Notes under the pieces: generated by a model
Database searches by the model: none
What the model saw: the letters and a program-made list of their open reading frames with translations, nothing else
What the model was told of the DNA's origin: nothing
Source of the DNA: Calendula officinalis
Lineage: Eukaryota > Streptophyta > Magnoliopsida > Asterales > Asteraceae
Reading direction: 5' to 3'
DNA length: 64,000 bases
NCBI GenBank assembly: GCA_963853835.1
Contig: OY970822.1
Location: 88,889,135-88,953,134 of the forward strand
Part shown: positions 16,701-26,799 of the stretch, one piece after another
Layout: every line of letters begins with the position of its first letter
Position numbering within the stretch: position 1 is the first letter of the stretch
Program-made: the position numbers and the translations under genes

Positions 16701-18864
16701 TTTCCATGGATGAAGAAATGATAAAGTCATCTTTCGTCAATTTGTTCATTACAAAATCTGCCTGTGATATCAATTTTGGGATCCGAGTGTTTTCAAAGAC
16801 ATGTCTGAGTTCCATTGGTGATTCTTCACCTTTGCGGTGACAAACTAATCTCCCATTGCTATCAGCTACTATTTTGGGACCACCAGGCGAGGAACCAGAT
16901 TGGCTAGTTGAAGTATTGGGCATCCGTAGTTCTCGACAACAGGCAATACAGATTTCAGATTCACATTCTAAACAGCATCGGTGAAGATCAACGATTGATG
17001 TTGAGCAGCCGTCACTGTTCCAAATATAAATATGGAAATATAATAAGCATATATAAATTGACATTCTTTACAGCATTAATATGATTAACACTTCTTAATA
17101 CTCTTAATTTACAAGTGTATGTATTAAAATTGGAAACATTTTTAAGCAAACATACTAACAAGTGTAAAAGCATGTTAACACTGCAAAGCACATTAACATA
17201 GGATGCAGTTAGTGTAGAAAGCTACTAATAAGAAAACTACCAAGACATGCATTCAGCAAGGTCATACTTAGTAGTTAGTACACAGAATATTAATATGCTT
17301 TACATTGTAAAACATGTTATTGTAAAGCATGAAAACATAGTACAGCATATTAACCAAAAGATGCGTTCAGCAGGGTCATACATTGTACAGCATAAAAATA
17401 GAAAAATTACCAAAAGATGCGTTCACCAGGGTCATACTTAGTGTACTCTATATCTACTGAAGACCGTGATACCCCTACACAGGAAAAAGAACGTTAATTT
17501 GATTAATAAGACCACCATTAAATCAGAACACAACTGAATCGAAATGAAACCTTGATTTGATTAAGCTACAAACATAAAAACCCTAAACATGAAAATCGAG
17601 AGCAAATTGGTCGTCTTATAATAGTTACCTTTAATACGCGCTTCCGTGTCTATCTCGTCCTCTTGTTCTTTATGCATTTCATTTAGAAATGGGAGTAGTA
17701 AACTGATTAGATAGTGAAGATTCTTCAACTTCTCATCATCAACACCATTATAAAGCTGATCATCATCAACATCATTAATCTCTGTGTTTGTCATCTTAAA
17801 AAGCTCCTCATCATCAACATCATTAATCTCTGTGTTTGTCATCTTAAAATGCTGATCATCATCAACATCATTAATCTCTGTGTTTGTCATCTTAAAAAGC
17901 TGCGCATCATCAACATCATTAAAATCTGTTTTTGTCATCTGAAAAATTAACATTACCACACATGTTAATATGCATCAATATCGGTATAAATTTTTTACTT
18001 TTTTATCACCTTGATCTCGTCAGTTTTTAGCATTCACAGAGTGAATTCGACTTGAATCAAAAACTTTATTTTCATTATAATATTAAATGTGTCATCCTTT
18101 TTCATTGTGCATTGATTCTCATAAGTTAAAAAATCAAAAAGAGAAAGAAAAGAGTAATTACCAAGTGATAGTTGTTCACGCTATCTTGATTCTCCTTTTC
18201 ATTTGTTTTCCCTTTTTTGGATGACATCTGGTTTAGCTTTCTGCCATGATCCTCTGTCACGAGCAGTTTAATAAGAAAATCTGAATTGTCAAGTCCATAA
18301 CATTGATTTGTCTCATAATGCAAGAATGGTTGATAATGGAAACTAGAAATGGCCTATTGAATGGGATTTCAAGTGATTTCAAGTGATGGTGCGCACTAGT
18401 GTTTGGTATGTTTTCTCAAAACATACCAAGACAATAATGATGACTGGCACTCCATATGAAATGCACTAGCTTACAAAGATTCTCATGAACATCTGTTCTT
18501 CAATTTGGTAATTATTCACAGAGAAATATTGGGTTAAAAAAAAAGTGTATCATCAACTTACTGTTTTCAATATCAACGTGGAAATTATTATCTTCATCTG
18601 CTACAGAGGAACTCATTCTATCTAACACGGGCAACTTGAGGTTTTCTTTTGCTGTTAATACTCTAACAGCAAGATCGTATCTCTCTTCGGCTGAGTGCCA
18701 CTGCAATATCAAATGGATGTGTTATAACTAGTATCCAATTTCAGTGTATGCTAATTCTACAACCCTTAGATAGTAATGAAACTTAAAAGAGAAAACGAGA
18801 ATCATACCTGAATATTTTCAAAATTAAAGCTGAGAAACACATCGTAACTTTTACTTGCCGCCAT
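13721..18864 (-). CDS. JmjC histone demethylase, JMJ25/KDM3 class, 12 exons, 701 aa
   Basis: Exons (minus, 5' to 3'): 18864-18808, 18700-18562, 18280-18162, 17938-17629, 17474-17411, 17014-16492, 16408-16082, 16012-15806, 15332-15260, 15155-15070, 14015-13896, 13801-13721. All junctions are GT-AG and the frame stays open for 702 codons. The class acts on methylated histone H3K9 in the nucleus using Fe(II) and 2-oxoglutarate. The Cys-rich segment typical of JMJ25/IBM1 starts near residue 230 (CDGCSTSIVDLHRCC), and the JmjC domain covers about 410-675. Iron ligands are visible: H507 and D509 in LHLDMTDA, and H629 in GCPHQVRN. The C-terminus (VAIDFVSPENI) is standard. The first ~205 residues do not look like the family: no RING or WRC motif is seen, and four 16-residue repeats occur instead. 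Intron 10 holds a copia remnant. It is probably functional, but the N-terminus is odd. Confidence 0.9.
14059..15038 (+). mobile_element. Internally deleted Ty1/copia remnant in JMJ intron 10
   Basis: A tggtatcagagcc primer-binding site (initiator-Met tRNA type) at about 14190-14203 follows a short LTR. The LTR ends gctatttctccattctaagt here and again near 15006-15036, so both LTR 3' ends are present. Between them are fragments of gag (SVEDFYNRVILLLNQLRLNG, 14398-14580) and of the gag-protease region (WYIDSGCNNHMTGHKDLF, 14690-14760), each cut by stops. Reverse transcriptase and integrase are gone. It lies antisense to the JMJ gene. The exact LTR 5' ends are uncertain. Confidence 0.8.
15577..15746. 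repeat. Three tandem 56-bp repeats in JMJ intron 8
   Basis: tacaatgctataatgag occurs at 15615, 15671 and 15727, spaced exactly 56 bp. Each unit also carries ccaaaatggtcattttggtg, itself a near palindrome. It is intronic and non-coding. Confidence 0.9.
17240..17446 (-). repeat. Partial copies of JMJ exon 5 3' end in the next intron
   Basis: The last ~35 bp of exon 5 with its donor (plus strand: taccaaaagatgcgttcacc, then agggtcatactta) recurs at about 17350-17385 and, more diverged, at about 17240-17275 (taccaagacatgcattcagc). Both copies lie in the intron just after the true exon, and each keeps a GT at the donor position. Confidence 0.8.
17747..17938 (-). repeat. Four tandem 48-bp coding repeats in JMJ exon 4
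   Basis: The exon begins with four 16-residue units: MTKTDFNDVDDAQLFK, MTNTEINDVDDDQHFK, MTNTEINDVDDEELFK and MTNTEINDVDDDQLYN. The DNA unit is 48 bp, so length changes stay in frame. Units 2-4 are closest to each other, so they expanded last. The acidic NDVDD core gives a low-complexity acidic linker before the conserved Cys-rich domain. Confidence 0.93.
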
Positions 18865-20165
18865 TGATGATAGATTGGTTAAAGAAGTCAAACGCCATTC
18901 GTCAAAAACAAGTTTTCCGGCTTTGAATGTTTTATGCAGTCAAGTGAAAGAACAAATTTTCGGCTATGACTTCTTTGTGCAGTAAGTGGGAAGAAACGTA
19001 GGGTTTTGATTTATGCATCTATCATTATGATGGGCCTAGAGATTCATTGGGTGCATATGTCCGGTTGTAGGGCCCATTATTTAAAAAGATAGTATGATTT
19101 AAACCGTTTATTGTGCAAATCAAATTTATTTTTCTATTTACCGTTAGTATATACTAGTAGAAAATTATTATTGTGGCACAAAAGTAATTAATGGGTCACT
19201 TTGCTTTGCGTTTTGGCGAGATAAAGTTTGATTCAAGAAATAGAAAGGTTTTTCAATTAAACATTGTCAAAAAAATTTCAATTTTCAAATAATAATAAAA
19301 CTGTGAAATACCAACTAAATAATTTGAAAACGTTTACCAACTAATCAATTTTAAGAGTTTAAACGATGTTCTACCAAACTAAACAATCTTTTATACGTTT
19401 TAATACGCTAACTATCGAACTCAAATATATTAACAATTCATATTAAACTTAAAATATGTATTTATGAAAAATTACATCGTCGATGTATAATAAGAACATG
19501 AAGGTCGTGGTTGTTTTGAAGATTTTAGAGTCAATGGATGGTGATAATAAATGTGATGGATGATATCTGGTTTGAAATAGACGCTTAAAAACCCCATGAA
19601 ATATAATTTTAGGGGGAAAATTGATGGATTTTATAAAACCCGCTTCTCTTACACACATTATTTAGTTTAACACTAGTCACTAAACTAAGCATTGTATAAA
19701 GATTAGGAGTGAGCGTGGTCCGAGTACCGAACTGGACCGGAACCATATAGGACTGAAACTGAAGTTACGATATCACAAAAAAGAAAATCGAACCAAAAAT
19801 CATAATCGGTGTTGGTTCAGTTCGCTTTCGACAGGCTTTCGGTTAGGTTTAGTTTTTTCAGCCCAAATGCTCACCCATATCAGAGGACCGGACCGAAACC
19901 GAAAATCAATGAATTACAAACCTGGAAACCAAACCGAAAATCATAATCAGGTGTGGGTTTTCGGTTTCAATTTGGTCCGGTTTTTTCGGTCAAAATGCTC
20001 ACCCCTAGCAAAATTGGTATGGACATTGATTTCGAAATGGAGTTCGACAATGCTACCGATATATCTTTGCTAATCTCTGCAAAAAGATTAAAAAGGGATT
20101 TTACATGGAGGTTAAATTTGCTCTTCAGGATTTATGGAGCTTTTGAAACATTTTTACTACTTTAC
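18795..20165. repeat. Repeat copy A: JMJ exon 1 plus upstream region
   Basis: Reference copy of a locally repeated segment. It contains JMJ exon 1 (18808-18864) and about 1.3 kb upstream, including gggttttgattt, a tattattgtggcacaaaa block and a hAT-like MITE at 19704-20006. Diverged copies lie at 24.4-26.75 kb (B), 30.1-30.96 kb (C) and 43.05-44.54 kb (D), all in the same orientation. Confidence 0.88.
19704..20006. mobile_element. hAT-like MITE with CGGTT-rich interior (copy A)
   Basis: Ends are taggagtgagcg and gctcaccccta, inverted to each other in the TAGGGGTG style of plant hAT MITEs. The interior is rich in accgaac/ttcggtt. The 8-bp duplication could not be read. The same insertion is present in repeat copy B, so it entered before that duplication. 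Confidence 0.7.
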
Positions 20166-20179
20166 GATTTCCAGTAATC

Positions 20180-20500
20180 TGTTTTTTTTTCCTTTTTACG
20201 TACATATATATGATTAAGAGAAATGAATTTGTTCTCTGCTTATATATATGTCTATCCATTTAATGATGACAAGTATCACAATTAAAAGATTATATGAGTA
20301 AAGAGAAATAATGGATTACACATGTCACGTTTAGAAGTGGATATGAATATGTGTAGAAAGAAAATTAGGAAAAAATATCATTTCTCAATGACTAATTACA
20401 ATATAAAATGAAAAGGAAAAGGAAAACACAGAAAAATATATTTTGTAACACCGCATATAATTAATCAAGTAATTAAATTCAAGGCCTTAATATTGTATCA
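20180..20500. other. AT-rich DNA downstream of the Dof pseudogene
   Basis: Likely the 3' flank of the minus-strand Dof remnant. No TIR or Helitron 3' hairpin could be confirmed here. Confidence 0.4.
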
Positions 20501-20502
20501 GA

Positions 20503-21200
20503 TCAATTCGCCGACAGATCACACGTCTTCACTGCACAATTGCCCATACCAATCGTACCAAAATAGTGTTTTTCTTGATCCTCAACATGTTCATTAAAAA
20601 TTAAATTACACCCACAAAATTGCATTCCATTCACTTCACCTAATAAACTCTCCAAATTCGACGCGAAACTTGTCCCACTTAACTCCATTTCCATATTAGA
20701 AATCCCCGAAAACCCAAATGCTGACATCTGATCTACTTCACCGTGTTCTTGAGTACTAATTTGAGGCCTTTGATTTAGAAAATTGGCGTACACTTGTTGG
20801 ATATCAATATTTGTTGGTTTCATGATCATAGATCCACCACCACCGCTACGACCTCCATAACCGGCGCCACCACGAATAGATTTTGCACGTGGAGTTTTCC
20901 GGCCAGCCACCGCCAACCGGGATGTTTCTAAGCGAACCATCTTTAGTCCAATACCTTCTACACCCTTTGCAAAAGTATCCAAGGCTATTAAGGGGGGTGC
21001 AAGGCCCCCACTTGATGGGACATTTCTATGTGGAAAAAATTTTGATAAAAAAAATTAGTGTAAAAATTGTATGTCCCTGGTTAAATTTTTGTGAAAGCCC
21101 CGGTTAACTTTAGTTCTGGATTCGCCACTGTCTAGGTTCAGTCAAGCGGTAATTGTTGTAGCAACAAAACATTATAAAATCGCTTGTTGGGTCAACGGAC
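20503..21200 (-). pseudogene. Dof zinc-finger gene, split by a MITE and frameshifted
   Basis: On the minus strand, 21160-21125 encodes FCCYNNYRLTEPR and, beyond an inserted element, 20990-20935 resumes with YFCKGCRRYWTKDGSLRNIP and VGGG. Together these are the second half of a Dof DNA-binding domain (the family pattern is FCYYNNY..QPRYFCK.C.RYWT..G..RN.PVGGG). The tail from 20930 to 20503 is open (VYANFLNQ, FSGISNMEMELSG) but in a different frame: an extra G after GGTGGCTG shifts it. The first CxxC pair of the finger is not recognisable upstream. The gene therefore has three defects (insertion, frameshift, damaged first half) and cannot make a Dof factor. It directly follows Helitron helicase sequence, so it may be captured cargo. 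Confidence 0.85.
20991..21125 (-). mobile_element. CAGTGGC-ended MITE inserted in the Dof domain
   Basis: On the minus strand it begins cagtggcgaatccagaa and ends ccccccttaatag. It sits exactly between the codons for EPR and YFC of the Dof domain, so its borders are known from the protein. A similar terminus (cagtggcagtaccagga) belongs to the insertion in the syntaxin intron. Flanking cctaga and ccttgga may be a decayed target duplication. Confidence 0.7.
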
Positions 21201-21500
21201 CATCTAACTCTTGATTATTTTCATTATTTATTAATGTTTCACCACCATATTTAACTTTATGAGCAGTCGTTTGATCCCGAATATTAAAAATCGCTTGTTG
21301 AGTCGATGACCCCCTAACTCATGCTCATGTTCATTCACCATTGATGTTTCTCCGGAATATTTAACTTTTTCAGCACTCGCTTCATCTACAAGCTTAAAAA
21401 TCACTTGTTGGGTAATCGGACCACCTAAATCATAGTTATCATCGTTCTAATTATGTTATCGACCAACATAAGTGTCACTGACGTTACCAATCGAAGTTTC
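21176..21500 (-). repeat. Degenerate ~110-bp repeats beside the Dof remnant
   Basis: Three diverged units share cgcttgttggg/gagtc and a ttaactttatgag/ttaactttttcag block (starts near 21180, 21290 and 21400). Translated on the minus strand they give related phrases such as VKYGGETLINNENN and VKYSGETSMVNEHEH, so an old repeated coding segment is likely, now broken. Confidence 0.55.
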
Positions 21501-21568
21501 ACTGACATTTCCATATTCCGTTTCATCTTCAACATTTGATTTTCCAATATACGGATTTGTGTTTGATT

Positions 21569-22032
21569 TTATTTTACGTGGTTCGATATACCTGAAAGTT
21601 TTAGACCGTTAAGTATTTCTGGTGAGTAGTAAGAATCGGTGTAATTACTATATAGGCATTCAGTTTCACATATACTATCCGAGCTATAGTAAACCGCCTC
21701 TTGACCAGGATTCTTTGACACTAAATGGTCAATTAATACCCGAACTACTTCATGCGACGGTGCAAGAATCGCCCTTTCTTGAAAATAATTACAATCAGAT
21801 AAATTGTCTTTAAAATTAGGATAAACAGATTCCACGAGAGATGCAACAGGATTAACGACATAGTTATAAGCAAATCATGTAGAATGGCAATTGTGGCCTC
21901 ACCATCATTAGGACCACCTAAAACACCATCTCCTAATTTCAGGATCCAATCACCAAACTCTTTAATGTCTTCGATATTAGAGACTACAAAACTCTGTTTA
22001 AGCCGCATGTTGGACGTTAATTCTATGTACAC
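21569..22032 (-). pseudogene. Helitron PIF1-type helicase fragment
   Basis: The minus strand reads ELTSNMRLKQSF, then FGDWILKLGDGVLG and, one frame over, SVYPNFKDNLSDCNYFQERA, ILAPSHEVVRVLIDHLV, VYYSSDSIC and PEILNGLKLSGISNH. These are consecutive blocks of the helicase part of plant Helitron Rep/Hel proteins. A frameshift lies near 21830. The Walker motifs and the Rep domain are absent. It lies just downstream of an RPA-like fragment on the same strand. Confidence 0.85.
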
Positions 22033-22129
22033 TATAATGATCCAATATGTCCGTCTTAACTATTTCATTATACTTTTTATTTTTGGATGTGCTAGCAAAC
22101 AAAATTACTCCAATAAAAAAAGTTTTACT

Positions 22130-23400
22130 CCAAAACACACCGCCTCTCAGTTATCTTCTTTTTCAATCTTGGGGACCAAAAGCTTCCTTGTGGAAGATGA
22201 AGAAACATGATCATCATCGAGGTCAATAAGAGTAATCTTCTTAGATTTAGCCGGGCTGTCAGCAGTACTCTTATCTCCTTCATCTTCATGAAGATTATCT
22301 CCATATTCGGATTTAATAACCTGTTCTCCAAAAAAAATGTAAACTTATTGCAGCCCTTAAAACGTTTTTGATGATTCTGTAAATAATAAAAAAAAACCCC
22401 TTATGTTTTCAACAAGTTAGTTAACAAATACTTACTTTAGGACCTTTGGAAACTGAAGGTGGGGACATGAAAGAAGACGTTTTTGGTGTGTTATCCCCGG
22501 TAGATAAACCTTGAGTAATGGAATGATACTAAATAATAAATACGCATTATGCGTTAATAATAATAAAAAAACATTAGCTAGTAAAAGCATTCATTTTTAT
22601 CAAAATTACTCCATCGTCATCTTTCTCAATAACCACATGCATTTCTGATTTACTGTTACATTTTATGCATGCCAAATACCAACGATCGATAATCGGACTC
22701 GATTTTTGTCATGGTTCAACCAACCAAACAGTTCATAGCCTTTATATGATAAAAATAAGAATTTATTCCAAGTAAAATATATACATATATCATAATAAAT
22801 AAAAAATTTATTGGTTTGAATATACCTGTTTCAGTCTTTAAGATCTACACAATTCATCCCGGTTAAGGAAAGATAGTCGTCTTTTAAGTTATAATTTGAC
22901 CTTGTACTCATTTGGGAGAGTGTAGGTTCTTCATGCTCATTGGAACGCAATTTAACCAACCAATTGATAAAAACTATATGACTACATGAGTATACTAAAT
23001 CAGTCTAACGATGGTTTAAAAGAATTAGACGCCAGTATGGTCATTGTGTAAGTAATTGTATTCTTCTTTAAACATTCTAATATCGGGTATATCCTCGTTG
23101 ATAAAAATTCAGGTGCAGTGGTACATTGTTGAAACCGATTGGCTATCTGCGATAAATTTACCAAAGTTGAATCAAAGTAATGAATAATGGAATATTTGGT
23201 GGAAAATTGTCACTTACTGGTTATATATTTTCTGCTTTACAAACTGCACCACTATAATTACATGACCAATAGTTTTCTTGCCTAGAGCCGTGCTCATTTG
23301 TTCCGCATACTCATCCCATAACGTAAAATTACTCAACATGTTCCGACTGAGTAAAGTTCAAAAAATAGTTAGTTTGGTATGGACATATATGTTAAAATTT
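22130..23400 (-). pseudogene. RPA70-like (Helitron-associated) fragment
   Basis: Minus-strand pieces in order: VTLWDEYAEQM-like (read as FTLWDEYAEQMSTALGKK, about 23345-23240), a zinc-ribbon-like WYLACIKCNSKSEMHVVIEK (about 22695-22610), SSFMSPPSVSKGPK (about 22490-22440) and an acidic end with KKITLIDLDDDHVSSSSTRK (about 22245-22180). This is the order of a replication protein A large-subunit homologue: OB fold, zinc ribbon, basic/acidic tail. Plant Helitrons commonly carry such genes. Splice sites were only partly traceable and frames are broken. Confidence 0.72.
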
Positions 23401-23955
23401 TTGTTCAATTTTTGTGTATATAAATAACCTCTGCATTCTCCATATATTTGGTTACCATATATGTGTTGCCATATATTCAATAACATTGTGAATATATTCC
23501 GGTTATGTAAATGTGTTGAAATATGCAATAACGAAATATTTGCTTTCTTAAATAGCGAATATATGGATATTATGACTGATTTATTATATATTGTAAATAT
23601 ATATGCGTACCATATATATTCAATTGTCTATTATTTAGTTTCTTAAACTTTTGGAATATTTAATAACAAAATATTTGCTTTCGAATTGTGAATATATGGT
23701 AAATTTTCAGGAATTATTAATGCTACCATATATATACAGATACTATTAAAAACATTCCTTATTTCGTTAAATGTTTATACCGAAAGTCATAATAACCAAA
23801 TAAAGTCAAAATTCAGTATTAAATATTGCGTGAATTATGACATGGAAAGAGCGACGTGACGTGTTTTCAAAAACGCTTTCTTTTCAAGTTTTGTGTAATT
23901 ATAAGTTAGTGTCGATTTTGATTACAAAGTAGATTCGTTTTATATAATACACTTA
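23401..23955. other. AT-rich stretch with no assignable feature
   Basis: atatat-rich DNA with several catatatgg/ccatatatg echoes around 23440-23740 that suggest decayed repeats. No gene. Confidence 0.4.
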
Positions 23956-23959
23956 ATCA

Positions 23960-24310
23960 AATGTATGCACCTTTTAATCATTTGGGATTAGCTCCCGTTC
24001 GTGCAACTCGTTTTGCTCTAGCTCTCCCATTCCAAAACCACCATTCCTTATTTCAGTCAATTCTCTCTCATTCAATTATTCGGATGACCAAACCGATATT
24101 GGTGGTTGCTTCTTTCTTCGCAACCCTCATTCCTTCGCAATTTGTTTTGTCAACGTAGCACATCTGTGTGTCATGATAACTAAAACGACTAAAATTGTAA
24201 AAACAAAATTATATAAACATATTAACGCTATTTTACTTACAGTAAGAAGCATTAATGGACCCCAAAAGAAGCAGTCCTTCTTCCCCTTAACCCATCATGT
24301 TTTGGGGTAT
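23960..24310 (-). pseudogene. ULP-like gene fragment (same family as E1/E2/E3)
   Basis: Minus-strand pieces match consecutive exons of the E3 ULP-like gene. WVKGKKDCFFWGPLMLL (about 24297-24245) corresponds to WVKGKKDSFFRGPLTLL. After an intron, MCYVDKTNCEGMRV (about 24157-24115) corresponds to MCYVDKYRCEGFKV, and RELTEIRNGGFGMGELE (about 24050-24000) to REMVEINNGGFGISEVD. A frameshift separates the last two. It abuts repeat copy B of the JMJ 5' end, so its upstream exons are missing. Confidence 0.8.
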
Positions 24311-25175
24311 TTTTTGTGTTTATTATTTGTCAGATTATGTATTATATAATTCGGATTGTGTAAGACTAGTCCTGAAGCTAAAGAAACTTAAGTGACGAAC
24401 AGAAAACGAGAATCATACCTGAATATTTCTAAAATTAAAGCTGAGAAACACATCGTAACTTTTGCTTGCTGCCATTAATGATAGATCGATCAAAGAAGTC
24501 AAACGCCATTAGTAAAAAAACAAGTATTCTGGTTTTGAATGGTTTATGCAGTAAGCAAGTGGAAAGAAACGTAGGGTTTTGATTCGTGTGCATCTGTTAA
24601 TGTGATGGGCTTAGACATTAAAATTGGGTTGCATATGTCGGACAAATGTGTTTTGTACGGCCCATTCTTGAAAATTATACTCCGTATGATTTAAAACGTT
24701 TATTGTGCCAGTGAAATTTATTTATTTCTTTTTTTTAATTAAAAATAACAATGTTACCATTAGTATATAGAAATTATTATTGTGGCACAAAAATAATTCA
24801 TGTCACTTTGTTTTGCGTTTTGGGAGATAAAGTCTGATTAAAAAAATAGAAAGATTTTGCAATTAAACATTGCCGAAAATTTCATTAAAACATTTATCTC
24901 ACTAAAAAAATCTTACAAGTTTGGGAAACCTTCAACTAAATAGTAATAAAAGTGTGAAATACCAACTAAATAAATTTGAAATTTTGGAAACCGCTCATCA
25001 ACTAAATAATTTGAAAATGTTTACCATCTAAACAATTTAAGAGTTTAAAAAATGCCCTGCCAACTAAACAATCTTAAAAACGTTTTAATACGCTAAATAT
25101 CGAGCTCAATTATATACATAACTCATATTAAACTTAAAATATCTAGTTATGAAAAATTACACCGTTTATATTGAA

Positions 25176-25545
25176 CTAGCAGGGTACCCGCGTAATGCGG
25201 CGGCGGGTACCCAGATACTATATTTCGTGGCGAGCAAGTGTTGTTCGTTTACACGGTTTTTCCAACAATAATTGCGCAAATGATTGATTTTTTCCGTCTT
25301 TAAAATTTCAATTAGTAATCATTATCATCTAGAACATAATAATACATTAGGTTCAACACACTTAAGGATTATAATTAAAGAATATGTGAGCACACAAACA
25401 AATACCTTGATCATGGAAAGTTTGATACAATATGTATGGTTGTTTAGTTGTTTATTTTTGCGATGTTTAAGATGTTACTAAAAGTAAAAAAAAAATTAAG
25501 TTTAAGTTTAAGGACTTCTATATTTAGTAGTTCTAAACATATTAT
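25176..25545 (-). mobile_element. Helitron-like insertion, 3' end with CTAG
   Basis: On the minus strand the 3' end reads tacccgccgccgcattacgc, gggtaccctgCTAG, then T. That is a GC-rich hairpin followed by CTAG with insertion before T, the hallmark of Helitrons. Copy A lacks it. The 5' end is not defined; homology to copy A resumes near 25545. Confidence 0.68.
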
Positions 25546-25730
25546 GAGTAAGATCCTAAGATCGCGTTTGTTTTGATTTTTGAAGATTTTGGAGTCAATG
25601 AATGTGATGGATGATATCTGTTTTGAGATATATACGTTTAAAAAAAGGCATGAAATGTGAAATAGAATTTTAGGAAAAAAAATTGATAGGATTTTAATAA
25701 ACCCGCTTCTCTTAGACACTCACATTATAT

Positions 25731-26212
25731 ATACTATTATTAAAGTATTTAAATCTATTAATATTAGAAGGCCTTAAAATACTAGTATTTAGTATTTATA
25801 CTACATTTTTAAGTCCTTCTAATATTAGTAGGCCTAAATGCTTTATAAGGCAAAAAATAATAAAAACGCGGCTTAGGGGAATCGAACCCGTGATCATTTG
25901 GGCCGTAGGTGTGTGTGTTAACCACTTCATCTACTTGATTACTTTGATTTATTCCAGATACTAATATATATAATATATATAAGCTTTAACGTCACCAGAA
26001 CTCAAACATCATTTCTCTATTTAAACGGCCCATATTTACTTCCACAAAAAAAACCAATTTCGGATTTGATCATACCATCACTAATATCGGAACCTACCAT
26101 CACTACGCACCACCACTCATCACCATCGCTATTTCCACCACCACCGGTACTGTCGTCACTTTGAAATATAGTTACGGGTACCCGTCGCTGCATTGCACGA
26201 GTACCCTGCTAT
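25731..26212 (+). mobile_element. Non-autonomous Helitron-like insertion, 482 bp
   Basis: Inserted between cacatta and tttagttta. Copy A (around 19655) has the uninterrupted sequence cacattatttagttta, a ready empty site. It starts tatatactattattaaag and ends with hairpin-forming gggtacccgtcgctgcattg, then gagtaccctgcta. The 5' TC and 3' CTRR are each changed by one base (TA, GCTA). It contains a tRNA-like segment at 25867-25945. Confidence 0.68.
25867..25945 (-). repeat. tRNA-derived SINE-like segment
   Basis: On the minus strand it has an A-box-like gatgaagtggttaacac and a perfect B-box gggttcgattccc, ending aagccgcg. The spacing is tRNA-like, but the stems do not pair well and it lies inside a Helitron-like insertion. 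I read it as a tRNA-derived fragment and not as a tRNA gene. Confidence 0.5.
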
Positions 26213-26252
26213 TTAGTTTAACCTAACTAGTCACTAAGCACAATATAAAGAC

Positions 26253-26538
26253 TAGGAGTGAGTGTGGTCCAGAGTACCGAACCGAACATGAACGATACTG
26301 ATAGGACTGGAACCGATAGGACTAAACCAAAAATTATGAAATTACAAGACCGAAAACCTAATCAATTATCATAATTGGTTTTGCTTCTGTTTGGTTTGGT
26401 TAGGTTCGATTTCAGTCGGTTTTCGATTCGGTTCGACTTTCAGCCAAATACTCACACTTATTGGAGAACCGGACCGAAACTAAAACTATAAACGATGTTG
26501 GTTCGGTTTGAGTTTTCCGACCAAAATGCTCAATCCTA
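26253..26538. mobile_element. hAT-like MITE (copy B)
   Basis: taggagtgagtgtggtcc at the left and atgctcaatccta at the right. It is orthologous by duplication to the MITE at 19704-20006. Confidence 0.65.
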
Positions 26539-26799
26539 GAAAAATTGGTATGGACATGAATTTCAAAATGGAGTTTGACAATGCTAATTGCCTAATGCCC
26601 ACATATCTTGCCCATATCTTGTCAATATATCTTCACTCATCGGTCTCACTGATCTCTACATAAAAATTAAGATTAAGAAGGATTTGATAGTGGTTAAATT
26701 AGCTCTCCAGGATTTACGGAGCTTTTTGAAACACACATTTTTACTACTTGTTAATTAATATAGCATAGCCGTTTGATCCAAATTTAGGTTTCGATATAA

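Larger units (their letters stand above)
24400..26750. repeat. Repeat copy B of the JMJ 5' region
   Basis: Diverged duplicate of copy A in the same orientation. Exon 1 is still open on the minus strand (24476-24420: MAASKSYDVFLSFNFRNIQ, then a GT donor), with the upstream region following to about 26.75 kb, including the hAT-like MITE at 26253-26538. Two insertions absent from copy A interrupt it (from 25176, and 25731-26212). Downstream exons are replaced by the ULP-like and Helitron fragments, so it is not a working JMJ gene. Confidence 0.85.

Noticed and set aside
18808..18864. JMJ exon 1 (SYDVFLSFNFENIQ) as the start of a TIR domain of an NLR immune receptor
   Set aside because: The similarity to YDVFLSF is limited to seven residues. 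The downstream exons show no TIR, NB-ARC or LRR motif and splice cleanly into a JmjC protein.
25867..25945. A functional tRNA gene
   Set aside because: The B box is good but acceptor and D stems do not pair, and it lies inside a Helitron-like insertion.
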